The notes: generated from the sequence alone by a model not told the origin. A stretch of DNA of 64,000 nucleotides from Amycolatopsis alba DSM 44262 (GCF_000384215.1 NZ_KB913032.1:8889605-8953604), one strand, 5' to 3'. Positions 16,134 through 24,819 are shown, counted from the stretch's first letter. Translations and numbers: made by a program.

Positions 16134-17732
16134 TCACATCCTGAAGACGCCGAAGCCCTCGGCGCCCTTCACTGGTCCATTGTGGATCACGGACAGGCTG
16201 AGCCCGAGCACCGTTCGGGTGTCGCGGGGATCGATGATCCCGTCGTCGTAGAGCATCCCGGAGAGGAACATCGGCATCGACTCCGCCTCGATCTGCCCTT
16301 CGACCATGGCGCGCATGGCGGCGTCGTGCTCCTCGTTGTAGTCCTGGCCCCGCGACGCGGCGGCGGCACGGGCCACAATGGACAGCACACCCGCCAGCTG
16401 TTGCGGGCCCATGACCGCGGATTTCGCGCTGGGCCAGGCGAACAGGAACCGGGGATCGTAGGCCCGGCCGCACATGCCGTAATGCCCGGCGCCGTAGGAG
16501 GCACCCATGAGCACCGACAGATGCGGGACCTTCGAGTTCGACACGGCGTTGATCATCATCGCGCCGTGCTTGATGATGCCGCTCTGCTCGTACTCCTTGC
16601 CGACCATGTAGCCGGTCGTGTTGTGCAGGAAGACCAGTGGCGTGTCGATCTGGTTGGCCAGCTGGATGAACTGCGCCGCCTTCTGCGATTCCTCGCCGAA
16701 GAGCACACCCTGCGCGTTCGCGAGGATGCCGACCGGGTAGCCGTGGATGCTCGCCCAGCCGGTGGCGAGGCTGCTGCCGTACAAGGGTTTGAACTCGTCG
16801 AAGTCCGAACCGTCGGCGACCCTGGCGATCACCTCGCGCGGGTCGAACGGCACCTTGAGATCGGTGGGCACGATGCCGAGCAGGTCTTCGGCGGAGTACA
16901 GCGGCTCGGCGTAGTCCGGTTTCGGCGTCGGCCCCTGCTTGGACCAGTTGAGCCGTTTGACGATGCTGCGCCCGAGCCGGATCGCGTCCTCTTCGTCCGC
17001 CGCGAGATAGTCGGCGAGACCGGACGTGCGGGCGTGCATTTCGGCGCCGCCGAGCGATTCGTCGTCGGATTCCTCACCGGTGGCCATCTTGACCAGCGGC
17101 GGCCCGCCGAGGAACACCTTCGCGCGTTCCTTGACCATGACGACGTAGTCCGACATGCCGGGCAGGTACGCGCCGCCCGCGGTCGAGTTGCCGAACACCA
17201 GCGCGATCGTGGGCACCTTCGCCGCCGAAGACCGCGTGATGTCGCGGAAGATCCGGCCGCCGGGGATGAAGATCTCCTTCTGCGTCGGCAGATCCGCGCC
17301 GCCGGACTCGACGAGGTTGATCACCGGCAAGCGGTTCTGTGCGGCGATGTCGGCCGCGCGGTAGCTCTTCTTGGCCGTCCACGGGTTGCTCGCCCCGCCT
17401 TTGACCGTCGGGTCGCTCGCCGAGATCATGCATTCGACGCCTTCGACCACGCCGATGCCGGTGATCACGCTGGCGCCGACCTGGTAGTCCGAACCCCAGG
17501 CCGCCAGTGGCGAAAGCTCCAGGAACGGCGAGTCCTCGTCGAGGAGGAGCTCGATCCGCTCGCGGGCGAGCAGCTTGCCGCGTTTGCGATGCCGGGTGAC
17601 GTACTTCTCGCCGCCACCCGCGATCGCCTTGGCCTGCTCGCCGTCGATCTCGGCCAGTTTGCCGAGCATGGATTCGCGATTGGCCGCGAACTCCTCGCTC
17701 CGTGAGTCCACAGTGGACCTGATCGTGCTCAT
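16134..17732 (-). CDS. Acyl-CoA carboxylase beta subunit (carboxyltransferase)
   Basis: This 532-residue protein has the two crotonase-fold halves of carboxyltransferases, with the oxyanion glycines in FGNSTAGGAYLPGMSDY and GASYGAGHYGMCGRAY. The second motif and overall length match methylcrotonyl-CoA/geranyl-CoA carboxylase beta chains (AccD1, LiuB, AtuC) better than acetyl- or propionyl-CoA carboxylases. It transfers CO2 from biotin to the gamma carbon of a branched enoyl-CoA. The start ATG overlaps the stop of the upstream acyl-CoA dehydrogenase (ATGA). Exact substrate cannot be read from the sequence. Confidence 0.9.
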   Translation of the reverse strand: MSTIRSTVDSRSEEFAANRESMLGKLAEIDGEQAKAIAGGGEKYVTRHRKRGKLLARERIELLLDEDSPFLELSPLAAWGSDYQVGASVITGIGVVEGVECMISASDPTVKGGASNPWTAKKSYRAADIAAQNRLPVINLVESGGADLPTQKEIFIPGGRIFRDITRSSAAKVPTIALVFGNSTAGGAYLPGMSDYVVMVKERAKVFLGGPPLVKMATGEESDDESLGGAEMHARTSGLADYLAADEEDAIRLGRSIVKRLNWSKQGPTPKPDYAEPLYSAEDLLGIVPTDLKVPFDPREVIARVADGSDFDEFKPLYGSSLATGWASIHGYPVGILANAQGVLFGEESQKAAQFIQLANQIDTPLVFLHNTTGYMVGKEYEQSGIIKHGAMMINAVSNSKVPHLSVLMGASYGAGHYGMCGRAYDPRFLFAWPSAKSAVMGPQQLAGVLSIVARAAAASRGQDYNEEHDAAMRAMVEGQIEAESMPMFLSGMLYDDGIIDPRDTRTVLGLSLSVIHNGPVKGAEGFGVFRM

Positions 17733-18877
17733 GCGGTGTATCCCAATCGCTTCGCGGCCAAGCCGGTGAGGATCTCGTTCGTCCCGCCGCCGATGCCGAG
17801 GATGCGCACGTCACGGTAGTGACGCTCCACTTCGGACTCCCGCATGTAGCCGAGTCCGCCGTGCAGCTGCACGGCCTCGTTGACCACCCATTCGGCGGTC
17901 TCGACGGCGGTGTTCTTCGCGAAACAGGCTTCGGCGATGACCTCTTCGCCCGCGACGTGCCGCTGGGCGACCTGCCGGGTGTACGCGCGGGCGACGTCGA
18001 TCTTGCGGGCCATCTCGGTGAGCTTGTGCTGCACCAGCTGCCGGGAGATCAGCGGACGGCCGAACGTCTCCCGCAGGCGGCACCAGTCCAGTGTCAGGTC
18101 GAGCGCCCGCTGCGCGTGCGCGTAACCCTGCACCGCCAGCGAGACCCGCTCGGTGACAAACTGCGTGGCGACTTGGGCGAACCCGCTGTTCTCGGCGCCG
18201 ATCAGGTTCTCCGCGGGCACCCGGACGTCCACATAGGACAGTTCGGCGGTGTCCGAGCAGAGCCAGCCCATCTTCTCCAGCTTGCGGGAGACGGTGAAGC
18301 CCGGCGTGCCGCGTTCGACCACGATCAGCGAGATCCCGTGCGCGCCGGATTCCCCGGTGCGGACGACGGTGGTCACGAAGTCGGCGCGGCAGCCCGAGGT
18401 GATGAAGGTCTTGGCACCGTTGATGACGTACTCGTCACCTTCGCGGACCGCCGTGGTGCGGATCCCGGCGACGTCGGAGCCGCCGTCGGGTTCGGTGACC
18501 GCGAGCGAGCCGATCTTGGCGCCTTCCAGCGTAGGCCGGACCCAGCGTTCGATCTGCACGGGATCCCCGGCCGCCGCGATATGCGGGACGGCGATGCCGC
18601 AGGTGAACAGCGAGGCGAAGAGCCCGCCGGAACCGCCCGCGTAATGCAGTTCCTCGGCGATGACGACGGCGTCGAGGTAGTCGCCGCCCCCGCCGCCGAC
18701 CTCCTCGGGGAAACCGACGCCGAGCAGCCCGAGTTCCCCGGCCTGGCGGTGCAGTTCGCGGGGCAGCTCGCCTTCGCGCTCCCAGTCGTCGAGGTACGGC
18801 AGGATCTCGGCTTCGGCGAACCGCCGGACGGTCTTGCGCAGCTCGGCGCGTTCCGGCGTGGAGAAGGGGTCGGTCAC
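17729..18877 (-). CDS. Acyl-CoA dehydrogenase (IVD/AtuD-like)
   Basis: This 382-residue FAD enzyme shows LAVTEPDGGSDVAGI, QLHGGLGYMRESEVERHYRD and IGGGTNEIL. The medium-chain catalytic glutamate position (EGT) is GGT here, as in isovaleryl-CoA-type enzymes that use a glutamate from another helix. That fits a branched substrate such as a citronellyl- or isovaleryl-like CoA. The GTG at 18877 overlaps the AtuA-like stop (GTGA), which fixes the start. It would supply the enoyl-CoA for the carboxylase encoded next. Confidence 0.87.
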   Translation of the reverse strand: MTDPFSTPERAELRKTVRRFAEAEILPYLDDWEREGELPRELHRQAGELGLLGVGFPEEVGGGGGDYLDAVVIAEELHYAGGSGGLFASLFTCGIAVPHIAAAGDPVQIERWVRPTLEGAKIGSLAVTEPDGGSDVAGIRTTAVREGDEYVINGAKTFITSGCRADFVTTVVRTGESGAHGISLIVVERGTPGFTVSRKLEKMGWLCSDTAELSYVDVRVPAENLIGAENSGFAQVATQFVTERVSLAVQGYAHAQRALDLTLDWCRLRETFGRPLISRQLVQHKLTEMARKIDVARAYTRQVAQRHVAGEEVIAEACFAKNTAVETAEWVVNEAVQLHGGLGYMRESEVERHYRDVRILGIGGGTNEILTGLAAKRLGYTA

Positions 18878-20571
18878 AGGAGAGCCTCCGGGATGTCGAT
18901 CTCGCGGGAGCGCAGCCATTCCCCGAGTGCCTTCGCCTGCGGGTCGAACCGCGCCTGCGACGCGACGCCCTCGCCGAGGATGCCTTCGACGACGAAGTTG
19001 AGCGCCCGCAGGTTCGGCAGGAGATGCCGCCGGACTTCGAGGTCCGCGGTCTCCGGGAGCAGCAGTTTGAACTCGGTGACGGTGAGCCGGTGCGCGAGCC
19101 AGCGCCACGCCTCGTCCGAACGCGCCCAGACGCCGACGTTCGCGTTGCCGCCCTTGTCCCCGCTGCGGGCGCCGATCACCCTGCCCAGCGGCGCGCGCCG
19201 GACCTCGGCCTGCGTGAACGGAGCGGGCAGCTGCTCGTTGTCCACTTCGGACAGAGGCAGCGTTTCGGCGGCGGGCGCGATGTCGCGGCGCGTTCCGTCC
19301 GGGAGGACGGCGACGTGCGGAACCTCGTGCGCGTCGACGAAAGCGGGCCGATAGACGCCGTACGGCGAGGCCGCCGCGGGCGGTGCGGTGACGTGGAATC
19401 CGGGGTAGCTCGCCAGTGCGAGCTCGATCGCCGCGCCGCTGAACGCGCGTCCGGCGACCTCGGGATCGGCGTCCTTCACCGCGACGTGCAGCAACGCGCT
19501 CGCCTGCTGCTCGGTTTCGGCGTCGGCGTGCTCCGTGCGGGCCAGCGTCCACTGGACGTCGGCGGGCGGCCGGGCCTTGAGCGCGCCTTCGAGTTGTTCC
19601 TTGACCAGCGCGGCTTTCGCTTCGATGTCGAGTCCGGTGAGGACGAACGTCGTCTCGTTGCGGAAACCGCCGAGGCCGTTCAGGCAGACCTTGAGCGTCG
19701 GCGGCGGGGGTTCACCGGTGACGCCGCTGATCCGGACCCGGTCCGGGCCGTCGTCGGTCAGGGTCAGCGTGTCGAACCGGGCCGTGACGTCCGGCCCGGC
19801 GTACCGGGCGCCGGTGATCTCGTAGAGCAGTTGCGCGGTAACGGTTCCCGCGTTCACGACGCCGCCGGAGCCGGGATGCTTGGTGATCACGCTGGAGCCG
19901 TCGGCGGAGATCTCGGCGATCGGGAAACCGGGGACACCGATCTCGTGTTCGGTGAAGAAGGCGTAGTTGCCGCCGGTGGCCTGCGTGCCGCATTCGATCA
20001 CATGCCCGGCAGCGACCGCGCCTGCCAGCGCGTCGTGGTCGTCGCGCGCCCAGCCGAAGTGCGCGGCGGCGGGTCCGACGATCACCGAAGCGTCGGTGAC
20101 CCGCCCGGTCACCACGATGTCGGCGCCCGCGTCGAGACAGTCCGCGATCCCCCACGCGCCGAGGTAGGCGTTGGCGGTCAGCGTCTTACCGAAGCCGAGC
20201 TCTTCCGCGCGCTGGATGAGATCGTCGCCCTCGACGTGCGCGATGGCGACGTCGACGCCGAGTTTCGCGGCCAGTTCGCGGAGCGCGCCGGCGAGTCCGG
20301 CGGGGTTGAGCCCACCGGCGTTGGCGACGATCTTGACGCCTTTTTCCTTGGCCAGCGCGAGGTTCGCCTCCATCTGGCGGAGGAAGGTCTTGGCGTACCC
20401 GCGGTTCGGGTCCTTCATCCGGTCGCGGCCGAGGATGAGCATGGTCAGCTCGGCGAGGTAGTCGCCGGTCAGCACGTCGAGCGGGCCGCCGGTGAGCATC
20501 TCGCGGACCGCGGAAAACCGGTCGCCGTAGAACCCGGACGCGTTGCCGATCCTGATCGGGCCCGCCGTCAT
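18874..20571 (-). CDS. AtuA-like acyclic terpene utilization family protein (DUF1446)
   Basis: This 565-residue protein has an N-terminal DUF1446 domain (about 1-350: IRIGNASGFYGDRFSA, ANAGGLNPAGLA, VVTGRVTDASVIVGPAAAHFGW) and a C-terminal AtuA-like ferredoxin-fold domain (from about 460, IGARSGDKGGNANVGVWARS). AtuA is required for citronellol and geraniol catabolism in Pseudomonas, but its reaction is not established. The ATG at 20571 overlaps the upstream stop (ATGA). Its combination with a carboxylase pair and acyl-CoA dehydrogenases parallels the atu/liu clusters, though no enoyl-CoA hydratase or lyase is included here. Confidence 0.88.
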   Translation of the reverse strand: MTAGPIRIGNASGFYGDRFSAVREMLTGGPLDVLTGDYLAELTMLILGRDRMKDPNRGYAKTFLRQMEANLALAKEKGVKIVANAGGLNPAGLAGALRELAAKLGVDVAIAHVEGDDLIQRAEELGFGKTLTANAYLGAWGIADCLDAGADIVVTGRVTDASVIVGPAAAHFGWARDDHDALAGAVAAGHVIECGTQATGGNYAFFTEHEIGVPGFPIAEISADGSSVITKHPGSGGVVNAGTVTAQLLYEITGARYAGPDVTARFDTLTLTDDGPDRVRISGVTGEPPPPTLKVCLNGLGGFRNETTFVLTGLDIEAKAALVKEQLEGALKARPPADVQWTLARTEHADAETEQQASALLHVAVKDADPEVAGRAFSGAAIELALASYPGFHVTAPPAAASPYGVYRPAFVDAHEVPHVAVLPDGTRRDIAPAAETLPLSEVDNEQLPAPFTQAEVRRAPLGRVIGARSGDKGGNANVGVWARSDEAWRWLAHRLTVTEFKLLLPETADLEVRRHLLPNLRALNFVVEGILGEGVASQARFDPQAKALGEWLRSREIDIPEALL

Positions 20572-21362
20572 GCGAACTGCCCCGGCTGCCGTCCCGCGCC
20601 GGGAGGCCCGGCGAAGGCCTGCGCGATCCCGAGCCATTCCTCGACGTCGGCGCCGGTGGCGACCAGGTCGGTGTCTTCAGGATGACGGCGCTGGGTGATG
20701 ACGAGACAGAAGTCGACGGCACTGCCGGTGAGCCGTTGTCCGGCGTCCTCGGGCCCGAAAGCCCAGGTGGTGCCGTCCGGCGCGGCCAGCTCGACACGGA
20801 ACTCCTCGGCGGGCGGGGCGAGCGAGTTGAGCTTGTAGGCGAAGTCGCGGGTGCGGGTCCCGAACCGGGCGATGTGCCAGATCCTGGGCGAGTTCTCACG
20901 CGCGAGGCCGAGCGCGTCGAAGATGTCCTGGCCGTGGGCCCAGGTCTCCATGAGGCGCGCGGTCACCATGGACGCGGCGCTCATCGGCGGCCCGTACCAG
21001 GGGATCTTCTCGCCGCTGGGCACCGCGACGAGCGCGTCGGCGAGTTCCGCGCGACCGGTCCGCCATTCGGCCAGCAGCTGGCGGGGCGGTGTCTTCGCAC
21101 CCGCGGCCGCACCGTCGTCGACGTAGCTCTCCCCGGTCGCGAGGAGCCCTTCGATCTCGGTCTGCCAGTCGGCCTCGGAGCCGCGCGCCGCGATCAGCGC
21201 CTTCTGGTCCGTCCAGGCCAGATGGGCTATCTGATGGGCGATCGTCCAGCCTTCGGCCGGGGTCCGCCGCGCCCAGTCCGACGCGGGCAGCTCCGCCACC
21301 ACGTCGTCGATGGCCTGCGATTCCGCCGCGAGATCCCCAAGGATCACGCCAAGGTCAGCCAT
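20568..21362 (-). CDS. TIGR03084-type DinB/mycothiol-dependent metal-binding protein, first gene of operon
   Basis: This 264-residue protein resembles the N-terminal domain of mycothiol-dependent maleylpyruvate isomerases. It has GWTIAHQIAHLAWTD and METWAHGQDI, which contribute the three histidines of a DinB-type metal site. A C-terminal SCP2-like domain (FRVELAAPDGTTWAFGPE) follows. Proteins of this family usually accompany AtuA-like genes in actinobacteria. A thiol-dependent isomerisation or thiol-adduct step is plausible but unproven. The ATG at 21362 follows GAGGAGG with six-base spacing and opens the eight-gene operon. Confidence 0.82.
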   Translation of the reverse strand: MADLGVILGDLAAESQAIDDVVAELPASDWARRTPAEGWTIAHQIAHLAWTDQKALIAARGSEADWQTEIEGLLATGESYVDDGAAAGAKTPPRQLLAEWRTGRAELADALVAVPSGEKIPWYGPPMSAASMVTARLMETWAHGQDIFDALGLARENSPRIWHIARFGTRTRDFAYKLNSLAPPAEEFRVELAAPDGTTWAFGPEDAGQRLTGSAVDFCLVITQRRHPEDTDLVATGADVEEWLGIAQAFAGPPGAGRQPGQFA

Positions 21363-21408
21363 GCCCGCCTCCTCGCGTCTCCCCCAGGCTCGCACCCCTC
21401 GCCAGAAA

Positions 21409-21426
21409 AATCAAGCACGCCTGATT
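21409..21426. promoter_or_regulatory. Candidate TetR operator of the eight-gene operon
   Basis: AATCAAGCACGCCTGATT is an 18-bp inverted repeat (seven of nine pairs match) located 47 bp upstream of the operon's first start codon. It is the natural target for the operon-encoded TetR. Confidence 0.5.
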
Positions 21427-21478
21427 GTTTTGCCGAGGGACGGCTCCGCGACGTGGCCGGCGTCGATCCCAGGCCCGG

Positions 21479-21531
21479 TCCGTGAAGGCCTCCTTGAGGG
21501 ACTCTGAGTCCCTCAAGGAGGCCTTCACGGA
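21479..21531. terminator. 53-bp modular palindrome (GAGGGACTC core), 3' of secreted protein gene
   Basis: Identical in all 53 bases to the element at 6654. It lies 42 bp after the stop of the minus-strand secreted-protein gene and upstream of the TIGR03084 operon promoter, so it would insulate the two. Confidence 0.75.
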
Positions 21532-21572
21532 CTTGGCGAATCGCCACTCACGACCACCGCACCGCGTCCCCT

Positions 21573-22985
21573 TCAGCCACCGTAGAGCGCACCGACCGCG
21601 GCGTGGACCGACGTCGAGTACACCGGGTCGTAGGTGTGGCGCCCGGTCAGGACGTCACCGCCCTTCCGGCTGTACGTCCAGCCGCCGTCGGCCTCGAAGC
21701 CGGGGTTCGCGACGTGGCAACCGGTCAAGCCGATGTCGTCCATCCGCGCGGTCACCGAGTAGTTGGTGACGGCCTTCTTCTCGTACAGGCGCAGGGTGAG
21801 CGTCGCCGATCCGCCGCTCAGCCGCGGGGTGAGGTCGATCGGCGAGGACGTGTACCAGTCACTCCCCTCACTGGCGACGTCGCGCTCCCACACCTGCGTC
21901 CCGCCGACGATCGCCTGTTTCGCGTGGTACCCGAGCGGGCTCGTCGCAGGCCGGTCGTCGGTGTGCCACACGACCATCCGGCACGACGTCGACCCGGCGT
22001 CGAGGCGGATCGTCGTACTCGCGGCCGCGTAGTCCCCCGCCGTCGTGGCGTTGTCCGGGTGCACGGTGAACACCAGCGCGCTGTTCCCGGTGTGCGCGAC
22101 GCGTTCATCGCCGGACTGCGGTCGCCCCGCCGTCAACGGCAGCGCGTACTGGATGACGCCGTCGAGCTTCCCCGCCTTCGCGTACTCCAAGCCGACCGCG
22201 GTCGCCGTGCGGACGTACTCGACGTCCGGGGTGATCGTGGTACGCGACAGCGTCGAGGCGTACACCATCAGGATGGCCTTGCGGCTCTTGCTCGCGAGCC
22301 GCGCGACGATCTGGTCCAGCTGCGGACGGAGGCTCCCGGTCCAGAGCGTGTTGCGGTACGGGTCGTCACGGAAGGGCAGGATGAGACTGTCGATGCTCGC
22401 GGCATAGGTATCCACAAAGGACTGAGTGACCGCGTTGGCGTACACCACGGGATAGAAGTCCAGCCCCGGCTGGACCGCACGGGCGGCGGTGCGCATCCTG
22501 GCGGTGTAGTCCTTGGTGAAGGTGGACGTGTTGGCGTTGAAATCGTCCATCGCCCAGGCCTTCAGCACCGGGAACCGCAGCGAGAGCCGGGCGATCGCCT
22601 CGCCCCAGGCGACGTAGTTCCCCTTGTAGGGCAAGTACTTGGCGCAATCCTGCTCAGGGCATTCGGTCGGCGGGACCAGGTAGACCCAGACCGAGAGCCC
22701 GCTCGCCTGCGCGGCTGGCAGGAACTCCTGCTCCAGATCACCCCAGTCGGTGGACCTGTTGACCAGGAACGCGTACGTGTCCGCGTTCATCGCCCGGAGC
22801 CGGTCCACGGTCGCCTGTGCGTCGACGTGCCCGTCCGCCTTGCGTACGGGATTGGCGTAGCTCGCCCGGATCCCCTGCGCGGGCGCCGCCTCGGCGGGCC
22901 CGGCGAGCAGCGAACCCACGAACGCGAGCAGCAACGCGACCGCGGACCATCTCACGGCCTGCCGTGAGGGCAAGGGTGTCGTCAT
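21573..22985 (-). CDS. Secreted protein of unknown function, probable TIM-barrel plus beta domain
   Basis: This 470-residue exported protein has a clear signal peptide (MTTPLPSRQAVRW, hydrophobic core, cleavage near AEA at residue 33). The N-terminal 300 residues look like a barrel of glycoside-hydrolase style (GIRASYANPV, TYAFLVN, VWVYLVPPTE, LKAWAMDDFNANT, FYPVVYANAV, AILMVYAS, GVIQYALPL). MDDFN at the strand 4 position is where GH18-like enzymes carry their acidic residues. The C-terminal part (about 310-440) is a beta-rich module with SVTARMDDIGLTGC. I do not recognise a named family; a carbohydrate-active role is inferred from the fold pattern only. Confidence 0.6.
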   Translation of the reverse strand: MTTPLPSRQAVRWSAVALLLAFVGSLLAGPAEAAPAQGIRASYANPVRKADGHVDAQATVDRLRAMNADTYAFLVNRSTDWGDLEQEFLPAAQASGLSVWVYLVPPTECPEQDCAKYLPYKGNYVAWGEAIARLSLRFPVLKAWAMDDFNANTSTFTKDYTARMRTAARAVQPGLDFYPVVYANAVTQSFVDTYAASIDSLILPFRDDPYRNTLWTGSLRPQLDQIVARLASKSRKAILMVYASTLSRTTITPDVEYVRTATAVGLEYAKAGKLDGVIQYALPLTAGRPQSGDERVAHTGNSALVFTVHPDNATTAGDYAAASTTIRLDAGSTSCRMVVWHTDDRPATSPLGYHAKQAIVGGTQVWERDVASEGSDWYTSSPIDLTPRLSGGSATLTLRLYEKKAVTNYSVTARMDDIGLTGCHVANPGFEADGGWTYSRKGGDVLTGRHTYDPVYSTSVHAAVGALYGG

Positions 22986-23042
22986 GGTCCCCGACCCTGC
23001 CCGGCTCGCGCATACGACCCGTACAAACCCGCATTCACCGGA

Positions 23043-23903
23043 CTAACCGCGTGGCCCCCGCTCGAACTCCCGGATCAGCACCGGGTACTGCTCCCCACCG
23101 TGCCCGGCGGCGATCGCGCGATCGGCCATCGCCTTGATGAGCTTCGGCAGTCCGGCGTCGACCCCCAGCGCCTCGCTCTCCTCGACCAGATGCGCCATCG
23201 CCCGCGCGTCGGTCTCCAGTGCCGACACCTCCGCGGGGAACGAACCCTTGTCGACCTGCTCGGCGTAGCCGGGCAGCCAGCCTGCCACCCCGACGGCGAT
23301 CTGCTGCGCGAACGTCGCGTAGGTCGCGGCGTCGACACCGGCCGTCTTGAGCATCGCGGTGCCCTGAAGCCACGCGTTCAGGACGCTCCACATCATCGCC
23401 AATCCGGCGACGTCGTACAGCGACGCGAGTCCGGGGTCCTCGCCGAGATGGCTGACGGTGCCGAGCGCGCCGAGATCGAAGTCCGGCCGCGGGCCGCTGA
23501 GCAGGATCACCGCCTCGTCGGTCCCGATCGACGACGGGATGGCCATGATCGCGCCATCGAGGTAGCGGGCGCCCCGTTTCCCTGCCCACTCGGCGGCTTC
23601 CCGTGCCTGTGCGGAGTCACCCGAGGTCAGGTTGACCAGCGTCGCGCCGTCCAGGTCGGCGTCGAGCAGGTCGTACACGGCCGGGTAGTCGGTGAGGCAC
23701 ACGATCGTCACGCCGCCCGCCGCGAGCGCGTCGCCGATCGTGGGCGCGAGCCGCGCCCCCTCGGCCACCAAGGAGGCGGCCTTGGCGGCCGTCCGGTTCC
23801 ATACGGTCGTGGGATGCCCGGCCTTCAGGAACGCGCGGGCGAGCGCGGTGCCCATCAGGCCCAGGCCGAGAACTGTCACAGGTGTGGTGGTTTCGTTGTC
23901 CAT
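23043..23903 (-). CDS. NADP-dependent imine-reductase-like oxidoreductase
   Basis: This 286-residue protein of the 6-phosphogluconate/3-hydroxyisobutyrate dehydrogenase superfamily has the dinucleotide motif GLGLMGTALARAFLKAGH at the N-terminus and VWNRTAAK, which favours NADPH. The C-terminal all-helical domain begins LYDVAGLAMMW, like the LYD/A-type active-site helix of imine reductases, rather than the lysine motif of hydroxyisobutyrate dehydrogenases. It likely reduces a cyclic imine or a related carbonyl. It is divergent from a MerR gene. The ATG at 23903 lies at the predicted transcription start, so the mRNA may be leaderless. Confidence 0.75.
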   Translation of the reverse strand: MDNETTTPVTVLGLGLMGTALARAFLKAGHPTTVWNRTAAKAASLVAEGARLAPTIGDALAAGGVTIVCLTDYPAVYDLLDADLDGATLVNLTSGDSAQAREAAEWAGKRGARYLDGAIMAIPSSIGTDEAVILLSGPRPDFDLGALGTVSHLGEDPGLASLYDVAGLAMMWSVLNAWLQGTAMLKTAGVDAATYATFAQQIAVGVAGWLPGYAEQVDKGSFPAEVSALETDARAMAHLVEESEALGVDAGLPKLIKAMADRAIAAGHGGEQYPVLIREFERGPRG

Positions 23904-23910
23904 GGCAGCA

Positions 23911-23941
23911 TCGTCAACGTTGATACCGGTATGAAGGTCAA
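23911..23941 (-). promoter_or_regulatory. MerR-type promoter/operator for the imine-reductase-like gene
   Basis: On the minus strand TTGACC (23941-23936) and TGACGA (23916-23911) are 19 bp apart, the long spacing typical of MerR-activated promoters. The spacer contains the near-palindrome TTGATACCGGTATGAA (plus strand 23920-23935). The predicted start of transcription is at or next to the ATG at 23903. Confidence 0.6.
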
Positions 23942-23952
23942 GTGGGGAAGCG

Positions 23953-24342
23953 ATGAAAATCGGGGAACTGAGTCATCGGACGGGCGTCAACGCCCATCAG
24001 CTGCGCTACTACGAGGCCCAAGGTCTCCTGGAGGCCGAGCGCGGCTCGAACGGCTACCGCGAGTACGACGAGACGGCCTTGCTGCGGGTGAAGCAGATCC
24101 GGCATCTGCTCGCCGCGGGTCTGTCGTCCGAGGACATCGCGTACTTGCTGCCCTGCGCGATCGGCGAGGAGCCGGAGCTGATCGGCTGCCCCGAACTGCT
24201 GGCCGCGATGCGCGAACGGCTCGGACGGCTCGACGAGCAGCTGGCCAAGATCGCGCGGTCCCGCGACGCGCTCGCCGGTTACATCGACGCGGCGGAGCGG
24301 ACAGGCGCGAAGGCCTATCCCCCGTTCGAAGGTGCCGCGTGA
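23953..24342 (+). CDS. MerR-family transcriptional regulator
   Basis: This 129-residue protein has the canonical winged HTH at the start (MKIGELSHRTGVNAHQLRYYEAQGLL) and a dimerisation coiled coil at about 80-115 (LLAAMRERLGRLDEQLAKIARSRDAL). A C-terminal segment (GTGAKAYPPFEG-type) has only two cysteines overall, so it is more like an organic-ligand or stress sensor than a metal sensor. It is divergent from the imine-reductase-like gene. The 19-bp-spaced promoter with a palindromic spacer is a good MerR target, so it probably activates that gene and itself. Its stop overlaps the start of the TPR gene (GTGA). Confidence 0.87.
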   Translation: MKIGELSHRTGVNAHQLRYYEAQGLLEAERGSNGYREYDETALLRVKQIRHLLAAGLSSEDIAYLLPCAIGEEPELIGCPELLAAMRERLGRLDEQLAKIARSRDALAGYIDAAERTGAKAYPPFEGAA

Positions 24343-24812
24343 GCGCGGAAGCAGTCCGATTGCGCGAGCAGGGCGCCGACGAGGCCCGCCTGAAGCTGAT
24401 CGCGCTGGCCGGACAGCACCCGAAGGACGCCGTCGTCGCCTATCAGACGGCCTGGGCGCACGACGCCGCCGGGCTGGAAGCCGAAGCCGCCCCGTTCTAC
24501 GAACAGGCGCTCATCGGCGAAGGTCTGTCCACAGAGGACAGGCACGGCGTGTTCGTCGGGCTCGGCAGCACGTATCGCGTCCTGGGCAGGTACGCCGAAT
24601 CGCTGAAGACCTTGCGTCGCGGCCTCGACGAATTCCCGGACGACGCGGCGCTGAAGACATTCCTCGCGATGGCGCTGTACAACGTCGGGGAGGCCCGCGA
24701 GGCGACGGGGACGCTGCTGAAGGTACTCGCGGCCACGAGCGGAGACGGCGGAGTCCAGCGGTACCGGCGAGCGGTCGAGTACTACGCGGAGCACCTGGAC
24801 GACGTCGAGTGA
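24339..24812 (+). CDS. Tetratricopeptide-repeat protein
   Basis: This 157-residue soluble helical protein has TPR-like helix pairs (DAVVAYQTAWAHDAAGLEAEAAPFYEQAL, HGVFVGLGSTYRVLGRYAESLKTLRRGL, DDAALKTFLAMALYNVGEAREA in sequence). TPRs mediate protein contacts and give no reaction. The GTG at 24339 overlaps the MerR stop (GTGA), so the two are translationally coupled. It may modulate or be controlled with MerR, but no partner can be named. Confidence 0.75.
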   Translation: MSAEAVRLREQGADEARLKLIALAGQHPKDAVVAYQTAWAHDAAGLEAEAAPFYEQALIGEGLSTEDRHGVFVGLGSTYRVLGRYAESLKTLRRGLDEFPDDAALKTFLAMALYNVGEAREATGTLLKVLAATSGDGGVQRYRRAVEYYAEHLDDVE

Positions 24813-24819
24813 TGCCTTA

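Noticed and set aside
14224..17705. Long plus-strand frames across the carboxylase genes (675 and 507 residues)
   Set aside because: These are antisense shadows; the minus-strand carboxylase subunits are complete and coupled.
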